Below, one piece after another: positions 50,934 through 59,488 of a stretch of DNA of 64,000 nucleotides; the stretch's first letter is position 1, and every line of letters starts with the position of its first letter. The stretch is taken from assembly GCA_045543095.1 (NCBI GenBank), contig JAZQMC010000002.1, positions 1 through 64,000 of the forward strand, written 5' to 3'. The position numbers and the translations under genes were made by a program. This DNA comes from Fimenecus sp045543095 (GTDB lineage: Bacteria > Bacillota > Clostridia > Oscillospirales > Acutalibacteraceae). The notes under the pieces are model-generated. The model had not been told where the DNA came from. It saw nothing but the letters and a program-made list of their open reading frames with translations, and searched no databases.

Positions 50934-51998
50934 TTAATTCAATCCTAATTCTATGAATTCTTTTAATTTTTCAACTGGGATTCTCTCGATTTTACAAAGT
51001 CCGTATTTTTCGGGGATTATAAGCGAAATTGTGTCAAGACTTCGCTTTTTATCAGAAAGTGAAATCTTATATAATTCTTCCGCAGTAAAGTCGCAAGTTG
51101 TGGGCAAGCCGTTTGCTTTGAGAATTTCAATAAACATTTCTGTAAAATCCTTATTTGCAAGCCCCATTTTATACGCACCGCGAGTTGCAATTACCATTCC
51201 TATTGCCACCGCGTTGCCGTGAGAAATTGAGAGATGACTGCATTTTTCAATTGCGTGACCGATTGTGTGGCCGAAATTAAGAAGTTTTCTCTCGCCGTTT
51301 TCAAATTCATCGCGGTCAACAACATCACGTTTAATCTCAACACAACGTTTGATTACATATTCAATATTTTCTCTTATACTGTTATTTTTTAAGAAAGTGA
51401 GAAAATCACCATCTAAAATCATACCATATTTTATAACCTCTGCACAACCCTCGTTAAAGGTTTCGTCGGGCAGAGTATTAAGTGTTTCGCAATCGGCATA
51501 AACTGCGATTGGCTGATAAAATGCACCGCAAAGATTTTTGCCCGCATTAAGATTTATTGCGGTTTTGCCGCCGACCGAGGAATCAACCATTGAAAGTACG
51601 GTTGTGGGAATTTGCACGAAATCAACTCCGCGAAGATATGTGCTTGCGACAAAGCCCGTCAAATCACCTGTTACACCACCGCCAAGAGCAACAAAAAGGT
51701 CAGTTCTTGTAATACTGTTTTCGGCACAGAATTCCTGAATGTTGCCGAAAGTTTCAAGCGATTTTGAGTTCTCGCCGTGTGGGAATACAAATTCGCAAAC
51801 TGAATAACCATTATCAGTTAAAGATTTTTTAACTCTTTCACCGTAAAGGGCGAAAACTGTGTCATCAGAAACTATTACCGCACGGCAGGGCTTTTTCACC
51901 TTTGCAAGCATTTCGCCCACATTATCCAAAAAGCCTTTGCCGATATACACATTATATTCTTTTGAAGCGGATACCTTTACGATTTCCATTTTCTTCAC
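50934..51998 (-). CDS. aroB: 3-dehydroquinate synthase
   Basis: 354 residues. NAD-binding GGGVTGDLTGFVASTYLRGV, FVQIPTTVLSMVDSSVGGKT, NEGCAEVIKYGMI (zinc Glu), NFGHTIGHAIE and HGNAVAIGM (zinc His). Makes 3-dehydroquinate from DAHP. ATG overlaps the tyrA stop by 4 bases. Confidence 0.96.
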   Translation of the reverse strand: MKKMEIVKVSASKEYNVYIGKGFLDNVGEMLAKVKKPCRAVIVSDDTVFALYGERVKKSLTDNGYSVCEFVFPHGENSKSLETFGNIQEFCAENSITRTDLFVALGGGVTGDLTGFVASTYLRGVDFVQIPTTVLSMVDSSVGGKTAINLNAGKNLCGAFYQPIAVYADCETLNTLPDETFNEGCAEVIKYGMILDGDFLTFLKNNSIRENIEYVIKRCVEIKRDVVDRDEFENGERKLLNFGHTIGHAIEKCSHLSISHGNAVAIGMVIATRGAYKMGLANKDFTEMFIEILKANGLPTTCDFTAEELYKISLSDKKRSLDTISLIIPEKYGLCKIERIPVEKLKEFIELGLN

Positions 51999-52828
51999 CC
52001 GTCAATCTGTTCCTTTAAAATTCTGCCGTCACGCAAAAGCTGTGACAACTTTTCGCGGTCATTATTTGCCATTGCATTTCTATATTGTACCAAATTATTA
52101 ACTATCGCGTCAATTTCATTTATAAGATTATCTCGGTTTTCAAGGAACAATTCCGACCACATATTTTCATTAAGATATGCTACTCTTGTCAAATCCTTGT
52201 AACTGCCCGCTGAAAAGCCCTTATGCACCATAGCGTTTGGGCTTTTAACATAGGCATTTGAAACCACATGTGCAAGCTGTGAGGTAAACGCAATAATTTT
52301 ATCGTGCTCATCGGGAGTTGACATCTGAATATTTGTAAAACCGATTTTCAAAAACAACTCTTTTATAATATTTACACATTCGACCGGCGTATCTTCGTAA
52401 GGAGTAAGAATCATTGAAGAATTGTTGAAGATTTTAGCCGTTGAATGTTCAAAGCCCGAAAGATGCAAGCCCGCCATTGGGTGTGCACCGATAAACACAA
52501 ATTCATTTTCTTTTGCAACATCATAAAGTGCGTCACAGACATAGCGTTTAACACCGCTTATGTCCATAACAATCGCGTCTTTTTTGAAATTCTTTGCATT
52601 TTCGATTATGTAATCAATAGAGGCTTGCGGGTAAAGAGATACGATAACCAAATCGCACTCGTTCAAATCTTCATTTGTGAGTTCTTTCTCAATAGCACCA
52701 ACAAAAAGTGCTTTTTGCACTGCCTCGGGACTTCTGTTTGTACCCCATACGGTGTGCTCTGTACCAAAGCTGATTGCCTTTGCGAGCGAACCGCCCATAA
52801 GTCCAAGTCCGATAATTCCGACCTTCAT
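51995..52828 (-). CDS. tyrA: Prephenate dehydrogenase
   Basis: 277 residues. Rossmann motif GLGLMGGSLAKAI, VIVSLYPQASIDYI, IGAHPMAGLHLSGFEHSTA (catalytic His) and FTSQLAHVVSNAY. No chorismate mutase or ACT domain is attached, so feedback must come from elsewhere. Converts prephenate to 4-hydroxyphenylpyruvate. Starts 1 base before the aroF stop in the run. Confidence 0.95.
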   Translation of the reverse strand: MKVGIIGLGLMGGSLAKAISFGTEHTVWGTNRSPEAVQKALFVGAIEKELTNEDLNECDLVIVSLYPQASIDYIIENAKNFKKDAIVMDISGVKRYVCDALYDVAKENEFVFIGAHPMAGLHLSGFEHSTAKIFNNSSMILTPYEDTPVECVNIIKELFLKIGFTNIQMSTPDEHDKIIAFTSQLAHVVSNAYVKSPNAMVHKGFSAGSYKDLTRVAYLNENMWSELFLENRDNLINEIDAIVNNLVQYRNAMANNDREKLSQLLRDGRILKEQIDG

Positions 52829-53830
52829 TTATTTCACTGCTTCCAATACTTTATTAACTGCACCTACAACATCTGCAAACTGTGGTGGTGTGAGTGCCTG
52901 TGGACCGTCGCAAAGTGCTTTTGACGGGTCATTATGCACTTCAATCATAAGTCCGTCCGCACCGCAGGCAGCAGCAGCCAACGACATTGGCTTAACAAAA
53001 CGAGCAATACCCGATGCGTGTGATGGGTCAATAACTACGGGCAAGTGTGATTTTTCTTTAAGCATTGGAACTGCCGACAAATCAAGAGTATTTCTTGTTG
53101 CAGTTTCAAATGTACGGATACCACGCTCACAAAGGATAACCTTTTCGTTACCGCCAGCCATAATATATTCAGCACTCATTAAAAGTTCTTGGAATGTGCT
53201 TGAAAGACCGCGTTTTAAGAAAATCGGCTTATCAAGGTGACCGAGTTCTTTTAAAAGTTCAAAGTTCTGCATATTACGAGCACCAACCTGAATAATGTCA
53301 ACATTCTCGAAAAGCGGAATATGTGATGCGTCCATAATTTCTGTTACAATTGGCATTCCTGTTTCTTTTTTAGCCTCAAGCATCAATTCAAGTCCCTCGC
53401 CACGCATACCTTGGAATGCGTAGGGTGATGTTCTGGGCTTGAACGCACCACCGCGAAGGAAGTTAGCACCTGCCGCTTTAACGTCTTTTGCAATGCTTAA
53501 AATCTGCTCTCTGCTTTCAATTGAGCAAGGACCTGCAAAGAACTGGAAATTGCCCCCGCCTATTTTATACCCTTCTACATCAATTACTGTGTCATCGGGG
53601 TGGAATTTTCTGTTTGCACATTTGTAAGGCTCTGAAATTCGTCTTACATCCTCAACAATGTCAAGGCTCTGAATAAGGTCAATATCAACACGGCTTGTGT
53701 CACCGATAAGACCTAAAATTGTCTGGTAATGACCCACAACCTCATTAATCACAAGGTTTTGCTCATGCAACCATTTTGTTAAATTTTCGACCTTTTTAGG
53801 GTCAACCTGATTTTTAAGAATTACTACCAT
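52829..53830 (-). CDS. aroF: DAHP synthase, type I-beta with N-terminal regulatory domain
   Basis: 333 residues. Residues 1-65 form a ferredoxin/ACT-like domain (VVILKNQVDPKKVENL) as in the Tyr-inhibited Thermotoga enzyme. The TIM barrel has FAGPCSIESREQIL, FLRGGAFKPRTSPYAFQG, QVGARNMQNFELL and VIDPSHASGIARFV. It condenses PEP and erythrose-4-phosphate, the first committed step. First structural gene of the operon, with AAGGAG before the ATG and an attenuator upstream. Confidence 0.96.
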   Translation of the reverse strand: MVVILKNQVDPKKVENLTKWLHEQNLVINEVVGHYQTILGLIGDTSRVDIDLIQSLDIVEDVRRISEPYKCANRKFHPDDTVIDVEGYKIGGGNFQFFAGPCSIESREQILSIAKDVKAAGANFLRGGAFKPRTSPYAFQGMRGEGLELMLEAKKETGMPIVTEIMDASHIPLFENVDIIQVGARNMQNFELLKELGHLDKPIFLKRGLSSTFQELLMSAEYIMAGGNEKVILCERGIRTFETATRNTLDLSAVPMLKEKSHLPVVIDPSHASGIARFVKPMSLAAAACGADGLMIEVHNDPSKALCDGPQALTPPQFADVVGAVNKVLEAVK

Positions 53831-53847
53831 TTTTCTTACTCCTTCAA

Positions 53848-53881
53848 TAAAAAATTCCTACAGCAATTTCACTGTAGGAAT
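53848..53881 (-). terminator. Attenuator terminator before aroF
   Basis: ATTCCTACAG, loop TGAAATTG, CTGTAGGAAT, then T6, ending 17 bases before the aroF ATG. Confidence 0.9.
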
Positions 53882-53906
53882 AAAATTCAGATTATTTCAG
53901 CAATCT

Positions 53907-53993
53907 TTATTTTTCCGCAGTGAAACAAGCCTTTGACTTTGTAAAGTAAAAGCTAAAGTAAAAGTATTCAGCTGCGAAATTAAGAGTTTTCAT
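53907..53993 (-). CDS. Tyr/Phe-rich leader peptide of the aro operon
   Basis: A 28-residue ORF with AGAGGTAA 6 bases before its ATG. It begins MKTLNFAAEYFYF and continues SFYFTKSKACFTAEK. Residues 10-17 include three Tyr and four Phe in eight codons, the pattern of attenuator control peptides such as pheL. Tyr codons are all TAC and the run's Phe codons all TTT. It lies in a promoter-proximal leader followed by a terminator, so the peptide itself probably has no other function. Confidence 0.88.
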   Translation of the reverse strand: MKTLNFAAEYFYFSFYFTKSKACFTAEK

Positions 53994-54024
53994 AAATATT
54001 ACCTCTGTTTGCTGATTGTAGATT

Positions 54025-54053
54025 ATTTTAGCACTATAAAGTGCTGATGTCAA
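54025..54053 (-). promoter_or_regulatory. Promoter of the aro operon with a palindrome in the spacer
   Basis: Reverse strand TTGACA (54048-54053), 17-base spacer, TAAAAT (54025-54030). The spacer holds AGCACT-TTAT-AGTGCT (54030-54045), a perfect inverted repeat suited to a repressor dimer. Confidence 0.85.
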
Positions 54054-54069
54054 CAGATTTATAAAAAAA

Positions 54070-55077
54070 TTATAACATATATAGACCGGATTTTTTCATA
54101 GCCTTGCTTAATGTTCTTTGTGCAAATCGGCTTGCTTTTTCTGCTCCGTTCTTTGCACATTCGTTAAGATACGCTTTGTCATTTACAAGACGGTTGAATT
54201 CTGCCTTGAATAGGCGAAGCTCTTCAACAACTGCCTCGGCAACCGCCATTTTAAAGTCGCCGTAGCCCTTGCCGTCGAAATCCTTTTCAATCTGTTCATA
54301 AGAAAGACCTGTGCAACAAGAGTAAATGCCCATAAGGTTATTGATACCCTCTTTACCCTCGGCATATCTTACTTTTGCCTCGCTGTCAGTAACGGCACTC
54401 TTGATTTTTTTGACAATCACATTGTCATCATCGAGCATTGAAATATAGCTCTTTGGATTGGGGTCGGATTTGCTCATTTTAGCAAATGGGTCCTGCAAAG
54501 ACATAACGCGGGCACCAACCTTGCCGATAAATGGTTCTGGCATTGTAAATGTTTTACCATAAACAGTATTGAAACGGTCTGCAATATCGCGAGCGATTTC
54601 AAGATGTTGTTTCTGGTCAGCACCAATCGGCACATAATCTGCCTGATAAAGAAGAATATCGGCAGCCATTAAAATCGGGTATGTAAAAAGTCCCACATTA
54701 ACATTTTCGGGGTGCTTTTCACTCTTATCCTTAAACTGTGTCATTCTTGCCGCCTCGCCGAACTGTGTGCAGCAGTTTAAGAGCCACGCAAGTTGTGCAT
54801 GCTGTGGCACATGGCTTTGAATAAACACAATGCTTTCTTCTGGGTCAAGACCCAGTGCCAACAAAATAGCATACAATTCCATTGTATTCTTGCGAAGTGT
54901 TGCGGGCTCGGGGCGAACTGTAAGAGAATGCAAATCAGCAACTGCATAAAGACAGTTGTAATCATCCTTCATGTTTTTCCAGTTTTTAAGTGCACCGAGG
55001 TAATTGCCGAGAGTAGGTGTACCTGTTGGCTGAATGGCACTTAAGACTATTTTTTTCTTTTCTACGGTGTTTTCCAT
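54070..55077 (-). CDS. trpS: Tryptophanyl-tRNA synthetase
   Basis: 335 residues from ATG 55077 (AGGTGAT upstream). Class I motifs: IQPTGTPTLGNYLGA (HIGH-like) and FAKMSKSDPN (KMSKS). YPILMAADILLYQADYVPIG, GADQKQHLEIARDIA bind Trp. Charges tRNA-Trp. Separate transcript upstream of the aro promoter; no T-box found. Confidence 0.96.
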   Translation of the reverse strand: MENTVEKKKIVLSAIQPTGTPTLGNYLGALKNWKNMKDDYNCLYAVADLHSLTVRPEPATLRKNTMELYAILLALGLDPEESIVFIQSHVPQHAQLAWLLNCCTQFGEAARMTQFKDKSEKHPENVNVGLFTYPILMAADILLYQADYVPIGADQKQHLEIARDIADRFNTVYGKTFTMPEPFIGKVGARVMSLQDPFAKMSKSDPNPKSYISMLDDDNVIVKKIKSAVTDSEAKVRYAEGKEGINNLMGIYSCCTGLSYEQIEKDFDGKGYGDFKMAVAEAVVEELRLFKAEFNRLVNDKAYLNECAKNGAEKASRFAQRTLSKAMKKSGLYML

Positions 55078-55117
55078 AACTATCACCTATTACAAAATTT
55101 ATATACAATATATTTAA

Positions 55118-55960
55118 CTATTTTTCGGCAGTTTTGTCAACATCTTGAGCGATAAAATTCACAACACTGTCGTCATTATTTGTGCCGATAATGACATCTG
55201 CGATTTCTTTGACCTGCGGTACGGCATTTTCCACTGCCACCGCCGCATCAGCACCGCCAAGCATTACCAAATCATTAAGGTTGTCACCGAAAGCGGTGAT
55301 TTTTTCTGCACCGATAATTTCAGCAATTTCTTTTGCCCCGTTTGCCTTTGATGCGGTATGTGAATAAATTTCAACAAGCCAATCATCAGAATAGGAGTCT
55401 TTATAATATGCGAAATCAATTTCGGGAATATCTTTTAGTTTTTCTACAACATCGTCAAGAATTTCGGGGAGTGCATAGTAATTCACATAAACAGGGTGTT
55501 GACCTTTTTCGATAACTGTCAAATCATCAGTTTGGGTAAATCTGCCATCAAGCATATCAACACGCATATTATAAAAATCTCTCATTCCTTCATTGTCAAA
55601 TTCTGTATATTTAATTGACAATTTATAGTCATCGCTATATAAAAACATAAACGGATGAAGATTTTTCTCATAAAAGCAATCGAGAATTTTTTGTAATGCC
55701 AAATGCTCAATTTCGTGGTATTTCACAGCCTTTTTTGTTTCTGTGTCATAAACAAAAACACCGTTCATAAGCACAATTGGTGCAGCAAAATGTACACCCT
55801 CTAAAAGCGGAGTTGCACTGACCATACTGCGAGCAGTTGCCACCGCAAAAGGAATTCCTTTTTTGTAAAATTCATTCAGTTTTTCTTTTGTGTATTCACT
55901 CATTTTGCCGTTACTCTGCAAAAGAGTACCGTCCATATCGCTGATGTAAAGTGTTTTCAT
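55118..55960 (-). CDS. Cof-type HAD-IIB phosphatase
   Basis: 280 residues. DMDGTLLQSN (nucleophile Asp and acid/base Asp), ATARSM, a cap domain (about 85-185) and the end motif KANGAKEIAEI with FGDNLNDLVML (metal Asp pair). These act on sugar phosphates or flavin/nucleotide phosphates with broad range. Substrate unknown. 40 bases before trpS in the same direction. Confidence 0.88.
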   Translation of the reverse strand: MKTLYISDMDGTLLQSNGKMSEYTKEKLNEFYKKGIPFAVATARSMVSATPLLEGVHFAAPIVLMNGVFVYDTETKKAVKYHEIEHLALQKILDCFYEKNLHPFMFLYSDDYKLSIKYTEFDNEGMRDFYNMRVDMLDGRFTQTDDLTVIEKGQHPVYVNYYALPEILDDVVEKLKDIPEIDFAYYKDSYSDDWLVEIYSHTASKANGAKEIAEIIGAEKITAFGDNLNDLVMLGGADAAVAVENAVPQVKEIADVIIGTNNDDSVVNFIAQDVDKTAEK

Positions 55961-55984
55961 AGAAACCTCTTAAAATCAATTAGT

Positions 55985-56048
55985 GTCATTCTGAGCGAAG
56001 CGAAGAATCTCTATTGAGATACTTCGTCACTTCGTTCCTCAGTATGAC
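55985..56048. repeat. GTCATTC...GAATGAC palindromic repeat, copy 5
   Basis: 64 bp with GCGAAGAATCT on the left and GATACTTCGTCACTTCG on the right; the right arm has two changes (AGTATGAC), so it is partly degraded. Confidence 0.85.
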
Positions 56049-56061
56049 ACTAAATTAACTT

Positions 56062-57135
56062 TTATTTAAGTAATGATACTACAAGGTCGCCCATTTCAGA
56101 TGTTGTAACTTTCTTAAAGCCGTCCTCATAAATATCGGGAGTACGTGCAATTTTAAGTGCCTCGTTAACTGCATCTTCAATAGATTTTGCTGCATCTTTT
56201 TCGTCAAATGAATACTGAAGCATCATCGCAGCAGAAAGAATTGTTGCAAGTGGGTTTGCTTTCTGTTGACCTGCAATATCAGGTGCAGAGCCGTGAATAG
56301 GCTCATAAAGTCCCATTTTGCCTGTTGCAAGTGAAGCAGATGCAAGCATGCCGATAGAACCTGAAATCATAGATGCCTCGTCAGAAAGAATGTCACCAAA
56401 AATATTTGATGTAACAATAACATCAAACTGACCCGGATTTCTTACCAACTGCATTGCACAGTTATCTACATACATGTGAGAAAGCTCAACCTCAGGGTAT
56501 TCAGCTGACATTTTGATAACTGTTTCTCTCCAAAGACGAGAACTTTCAAGAACATTAGCCTTGTCAACACTTGTGAGTTTCTTATTTCTCTTCATAGCCA
56601 TTTCATAGGCTGTTCTTGCAATTCTTTCAATTTCAGGAACAGAATACATCTCTGTATCGTATGCTGCAGGAGCACCGTCAACCTTTTTACGACCTCTCTC
56701 ACCAAAGTAGATACCACCCGTAAGTTCGCGGACAATCATAATGTCAAGTCCGTCACCGATGATGCTGTCCTTTATAGGTGAAGCAGATTTAAGTGGCTCA
56801 AAAATCTTTGCAGGGCGAAGATTTGCATAAAGACCAAGTGCACCGCGAATGCCTAAAAGTCCTTTTTCGGGACGTTGATTACCGGGAAGAGTGTCCCATT
56901 TCGGCCCACCGACTGCACCGAGGAATACGCAGTCAGCCTTTTTACAAGCATCAATGGTAGCCTGTGGAAGTGGTTCGCCTGTTTCGTCGATAGCAGAACC
57001 ACCAATCAACTGATAATCATAACTGAATTTAAAACCGTACTTTTCACCTGTTGCGTCAAGGACTTTAAGAGCCTCGTCAACGATTTCGGGACCAATTCCG
57101 TCACCTTTTAATACTACAATATTATAATTTTTCAT
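56062..57135 (-). CDS. leuB: 3-isopropylmalate dehydrogenase
   Basis: 357 residues. VLKGDGIGPEIVDEALKVL (N-term), FLGAVGGPKWDTLPGNQRPE (LeuB-specific), RELTGGIYFG, DVIVTSNIFGDILSDEASM and EPIHGSAPDIAGQQKANP (NAD loop). Oxidative decarboxylation in leucine synthesis. Five bases after leuA. leuC and leuD are not in the window. Confidence 0.96.
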   Translation of the reverse strand: MKNYNIVVLKGDGIGPEIVDEALKVLDATGEKYGFKFSYDYQLIGGSAIDETGEPLPQATIDACKKADCVFLGAVGGPKWDTLPGNQRPEKGLLGIRGALGLYANLRPAKIFEPLKSASPIKDSIIGDGLDIMIVRELTGGIYFGERGRKKVDGAPAAYDTEMYSVPEIERIARTAYEMAMKRNKKLTSVDKANVLESSRLWRETVIKMSAEYPEVELSHMYVDNCAMQLVRNPGQFDVIVTSNIFGDILSDEASMISGSIGMLASASLATGKMGLYEPIHGSAPDIAGQQKANPLATILSAAMMLQYSFDEKDAAKSIEDAVNEALKIARTPDIYEDGFKKVTTSEMGDLVVSLLK

Positions 57136-57140
57136 AATAA

Positions 57141-58844
57141 TTAGTCCTTTCTGACAACATTAGGTAAACAACGGTTAACTGCACAAAGGATACCTTTGAT
57201 TGATGCATAGTTGATATTGTGTGAAATACCGATACCGAAAACATCCTTGCCCTGTGGGTTTGTAACGTGAATATAGCTGACAGCCTTTGAGTCAGAACCA
57301 ACTGAAACGGCATGTTCAGAGTAGTCGATGAAGTGATAATCGCCAAGACCGATTGTGTTCATAGCCTGACAGAATGCACCGATAGGACCTGCTGCAATAC
57401 CTTCAATCTGCTGTGGCTCGTTGCCGTTGTACTGAATTGTACCAACAAAATGTACTCGTGACTGCTCTTCGCCATGTTCTCTTTCTTCAAAGAATTTGTA
57501 GCTAAGCAATTTGTAAGGACCTGCAACATTGAGGTATTCCTGCTGGAAGAGTGAGTAAACCTCTTCTTTTGCCAGCTCTTTTCCTTTTTCGTCGCAGACT
57601 TTCTGAACAATCTTTGAGAATTCGGGATGCATAGCCTTTGGCATATTGTAGCCGTATTCTGCCATAATGTATGCAACGCCACCCTTGCCGGACTGACTGT
57701 TGATACGAATAATCGGTTCATATTCACGGCCGACATCGGCAGGGTCGATAGGAAGATATGGAACCTCCCAATACTCTGTACCACTTGTACGCATATATTC
57801 CTTGCCCTTGTTGATAGCATCTTGGTGAGAGCCCGAGAAAGCAGTAAATACAAGTGCACCGCCGTAAGGCTTTCTTGGGTCAACAGGCATTTTTGTTGTT
57901 CTTTCAAACATTTCCTTGATTTCGTTCATATTTGAGAAATCAAGCCCCGGGTCAATACCCTGTGTGTACATATTAAGAGCAAGAGTAACAATATCAACAT
58001 TACCTGTTCTTTCGCCGTTGCCGAAAAGAGTACCCTCAATTCTGTCAGCACCCGCTAAAAGACCAAGTTCAGCGGCTGCAACGGCAGTACCTCGGTCATT
58101 ATGAGGATGTAAACTGATAATTGCATTTTCACGATTTTTAAGTTTTCTGCAGAAATATTCAATCTGGTCAGCATGACCATTTGGTGTGCTACCCTCAACA
58201 GTTGCGGGAAGATTAAGAATAATCTTGTTATTTTCGTTGATGTCGAGTGCTTCCATAACCTTTTCACAGATGAGCACTGCATTGTCCATTTCTGTACCGG
58301 AAAAGCTTTCGGGTGAATATTCATAACGGATATTAACGTCTTTTTCCGCTTTTAACTCGTCAGTAAGCTGTTTGATAAGCTTTGCACCATTAACCGCGAT
58401 GTCAATAACACCATCCATATCCTTTTTGAAAACAACTTTTCTCTGGAGAGTTGAAGTTGAGTTGTAAAAATGGATAATTACATTTTTAGCACCGTCAATA
58501 GCCTCAAAAGTCTTTCTGATAAGGTGTTCACGACTTTGAACAAGCACCTGAATTGTAACATCATCGGGAATTAAATCCTTTTCAATAAGAGTACGAAGAA
58601 TTTCGTATTCTGTTTCAGACGCTGACGGGAAACCAACTTCAATTTCTTTAAAACCGATATTGACAAGAGTTTTAAAATACTCAATTTTTTCCTGAAGATT
58701 CATAGGGTCAATAAGTGCCTGATTACCGTCACGCAAGTCAACAGAACACCAAATTGGTGGCTTTTCAATGGTTTTTGACGGCCATTGTCTGTCAGGAATA
58801 TTGATTGGCTCAAATGGGATGTATTTCTTGCATCCTTGTTTCAT
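57141..58844 (-). CDS. leuA: 2-isopropylmalate synthase (long LeuA2 form)
   Basis: 567 residues. CSVDLRDGNQALIDPM holds the metal-binding Asp; FPSASETEYEILR, LHPHNDRGTAVAAAELG (HxH) and EGTLFGNGERTGNVDIVTL are catalytic. The C-terminal 140 residues form the regulatory domain for leucine inhibition. This long type with IPFEPINIPDRQWPSK at the start is the actinobacterial/clostridial form. GGAGGAG precedes the ATG. Expression is controlled by the T-box upstream. Confidence 0.95.
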   Translation of the reverse strand: MKQGCKKYIPFEPINIPDRQWPSKTIEKPPIWCSVDLRDGNQALIDPMNLQEKIEYFKTLVNIGFKEIEVGFPSASETEYEILRTLIEKDLIPDDVTIQVLVQSREHLIRKTFEAIDGAKNVIIHFYNSTSTLQRKVVFKKDMDGVIDIAVNGAKLIKQLTDELKAEKDVNIRYEYSPESFSGTEMDNAVLICEKVMEALDINENNKIILNLPATVEGSTPNGHADQIEYFCRKLKNRENAIISLHPHNDRGTAVAAAELGLLAGADRIEGTLFGNGERTGNVDIVTLALNMYTQGIDPGLDFSNMNEIKEMFERTTKMPVDPRKPYGGALVFTAFSGSHQDAINKGKEYMRTSGTEYWEVPYLPIDPADVGREYEPIIRINSQSGKGGVAYIMAEYGYNMPKAMHPEFSKIVQKVCDEKGKELAKEEVYSLFQQEYLNVAGPYKLLSYKFFEEREHGEEQSRVHFVGTIQYNGNEPQQIEGIAAGPIGAFCQAMNTIGLGDYHFIDYSEHAVSVGSDSKAVSYIHVTNPQGKDVFGIGISHNINYASIKGILCAVNRCLPNVVRKD

Positions 58845-58863
58845 ATAAAATCTCCTCCAAATA

Positions 58864-59145
58864 AAAAAATCGCCCCACTATCAAAGTTAGTTGATAGGGA
58901 CGACGGAAAAATCTATCGTGGTACCACCCTAATTCATCGGCAAAAACCGACCTCTGCGACTTCTGACAAAGCCTGACTTGATAACGGGGTCAACCGTCAT
59001 AAGCTATGATTTCACTTATGCAACTCCGAAATGAGCTATACACATAAACACTGTGTTGCCTTGCACCAAACGGCAACTCTCTGAAAGCGAGTGAATTATG
59101 TCTTGTTTTCTTCACTGTTTTTGATAGGGGTTATTTAATTGATTG
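58864..59145 (-). ncRNA. T-box leader, probably leucine-specific
   Basis: The conserved T-box AGGGTGGTACCACG is at 58917-58930 (reverse strand), followed by a terminator (CCCTATCA/TGATAGTGGGG and T7, 58864-58906) that competes with the antiterminator. Upstream is a long Stem I with GAGAGTTGCCGTTTGGTGCA and a specifier region TAGCTCATTTCGGAGT; CTC (59033-59035) is the likely specifier for Leu, consistent with leuAB. Uncharged tRNA-Leu binding would allow readthrough. Confidence 0.92.
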
Positions 59146-59151
59146 TTTTAT

Positions 59152-59180
59152 ATTTTATAGTATTTTTTTGACTTTGTCAA
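59152..59180 (-). promoter_or_regulatory. Promoter of leuAB
   Basis: Reverse strand TTGACA (59175-59180), 17-base spacer, TAAAAT (59152-59157). Confidence 0.85.
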
Positions 59181-59201
59181 TATAAAAAAGAACAAAAAAA
59201 T

Positions 59202-59323
59202 AGCCTTCCCCCATCGAGGGGAAGGTGGCACGAGCAAAGCGAGTGACGGAAGGGGGGGATTTTATTTGATACCCCCCTCAGTCAAATGCACAGCATTTGA
59301 CAGCTCCCCCTCAAGGGTGGAGC
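59202..59323. repeat. Composite repeat with variable hairpin
   Basis: CCTTCCCCCATCGAGGGGAAGG, GGTGGCACGAGCAAAGCGAG-TGACGGAAGG, then CCTCAGTC-AAATGC-ACA-GCATTT-GACAGCTCCC. Same module order as 26963-27133 reversed; the inverted ends are not seen here. Confidence 0.75.
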
Positions 59324-59338
59324 CACTTTACGATTAGT

Positions 59339-59488
59339 TTACTGATTTCCCTGCCCCATATATGCCTTGGCAAGCACTTTGAGTTGCTCAACCGTTTCGA
59401 ATTTTGCACCTGATTCAACAATGGCACTTCGCACAGAAACAGGAAGACTGTCAAAATAAGTTTTCATTTCCATATTCATATTTTCCAT
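59339..59488 (-). CDS. Small conserved-type 49-residue protein
   Basis: ORF from ATG 59488 with GAGGTGA 7 bases before it. MENMNMEMKTYFDSLPVSVR then AIVESGAKFETVEQL and KVLAKAYMG. This SLP...SG...L pattern resembles small uncharacterised Firmicutes proteins. No membrane segment. The Shine-Dalgarno is inside the 3' arm of a terminator-like hairpin. It follows the ABC transporter operon by 48 bases. Confidence 0.65.
   Translation of the reverse strand: MENMNMEMKTYFDSLPVSVRSAIVESGAKFETVEQLKVLAKAYMGQGNQ

Larger units (their letters stand above)
53848..54018 (-). promoter_or_regulatory. Aromatic amino acid attenuator (leader RNA)
   Basis: Reverse strand order: ribosome-binding site and leader peptide (53907-53993), then a terminator. 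Segment 1 CGCAGCTGAA (53967-53976) can pair with segment 2 TTTCACTGCG (53916-53925) with one bulge. Segment 2 TTTCACTG can pair with segment 3 CAGTGAAA (53867-53874). Segment 3 overlaps the 5' arm of terminator ATTCCTACAG/CTGTAGGAAT (53854-53881) followed by T6. Ribosomes stalled on the Tyr/Phe run (53943-53966) would cover segment 1 and favour 2:3, allowing readthrough; ribosomes reaching the stop would cover segment 2 and favour termination. Confidence 0.85.

Noticed and set aside
53831..54018. T-box before aroF
   Set aside because: No AGGGTGG-type T-box sequence or Stem I; the leader-peptide attenuator explains the structure.
55078..55117. T-box or leader before trpS
   Set aside because: The gap to the HAD gene is only 40 bases and has no structure.
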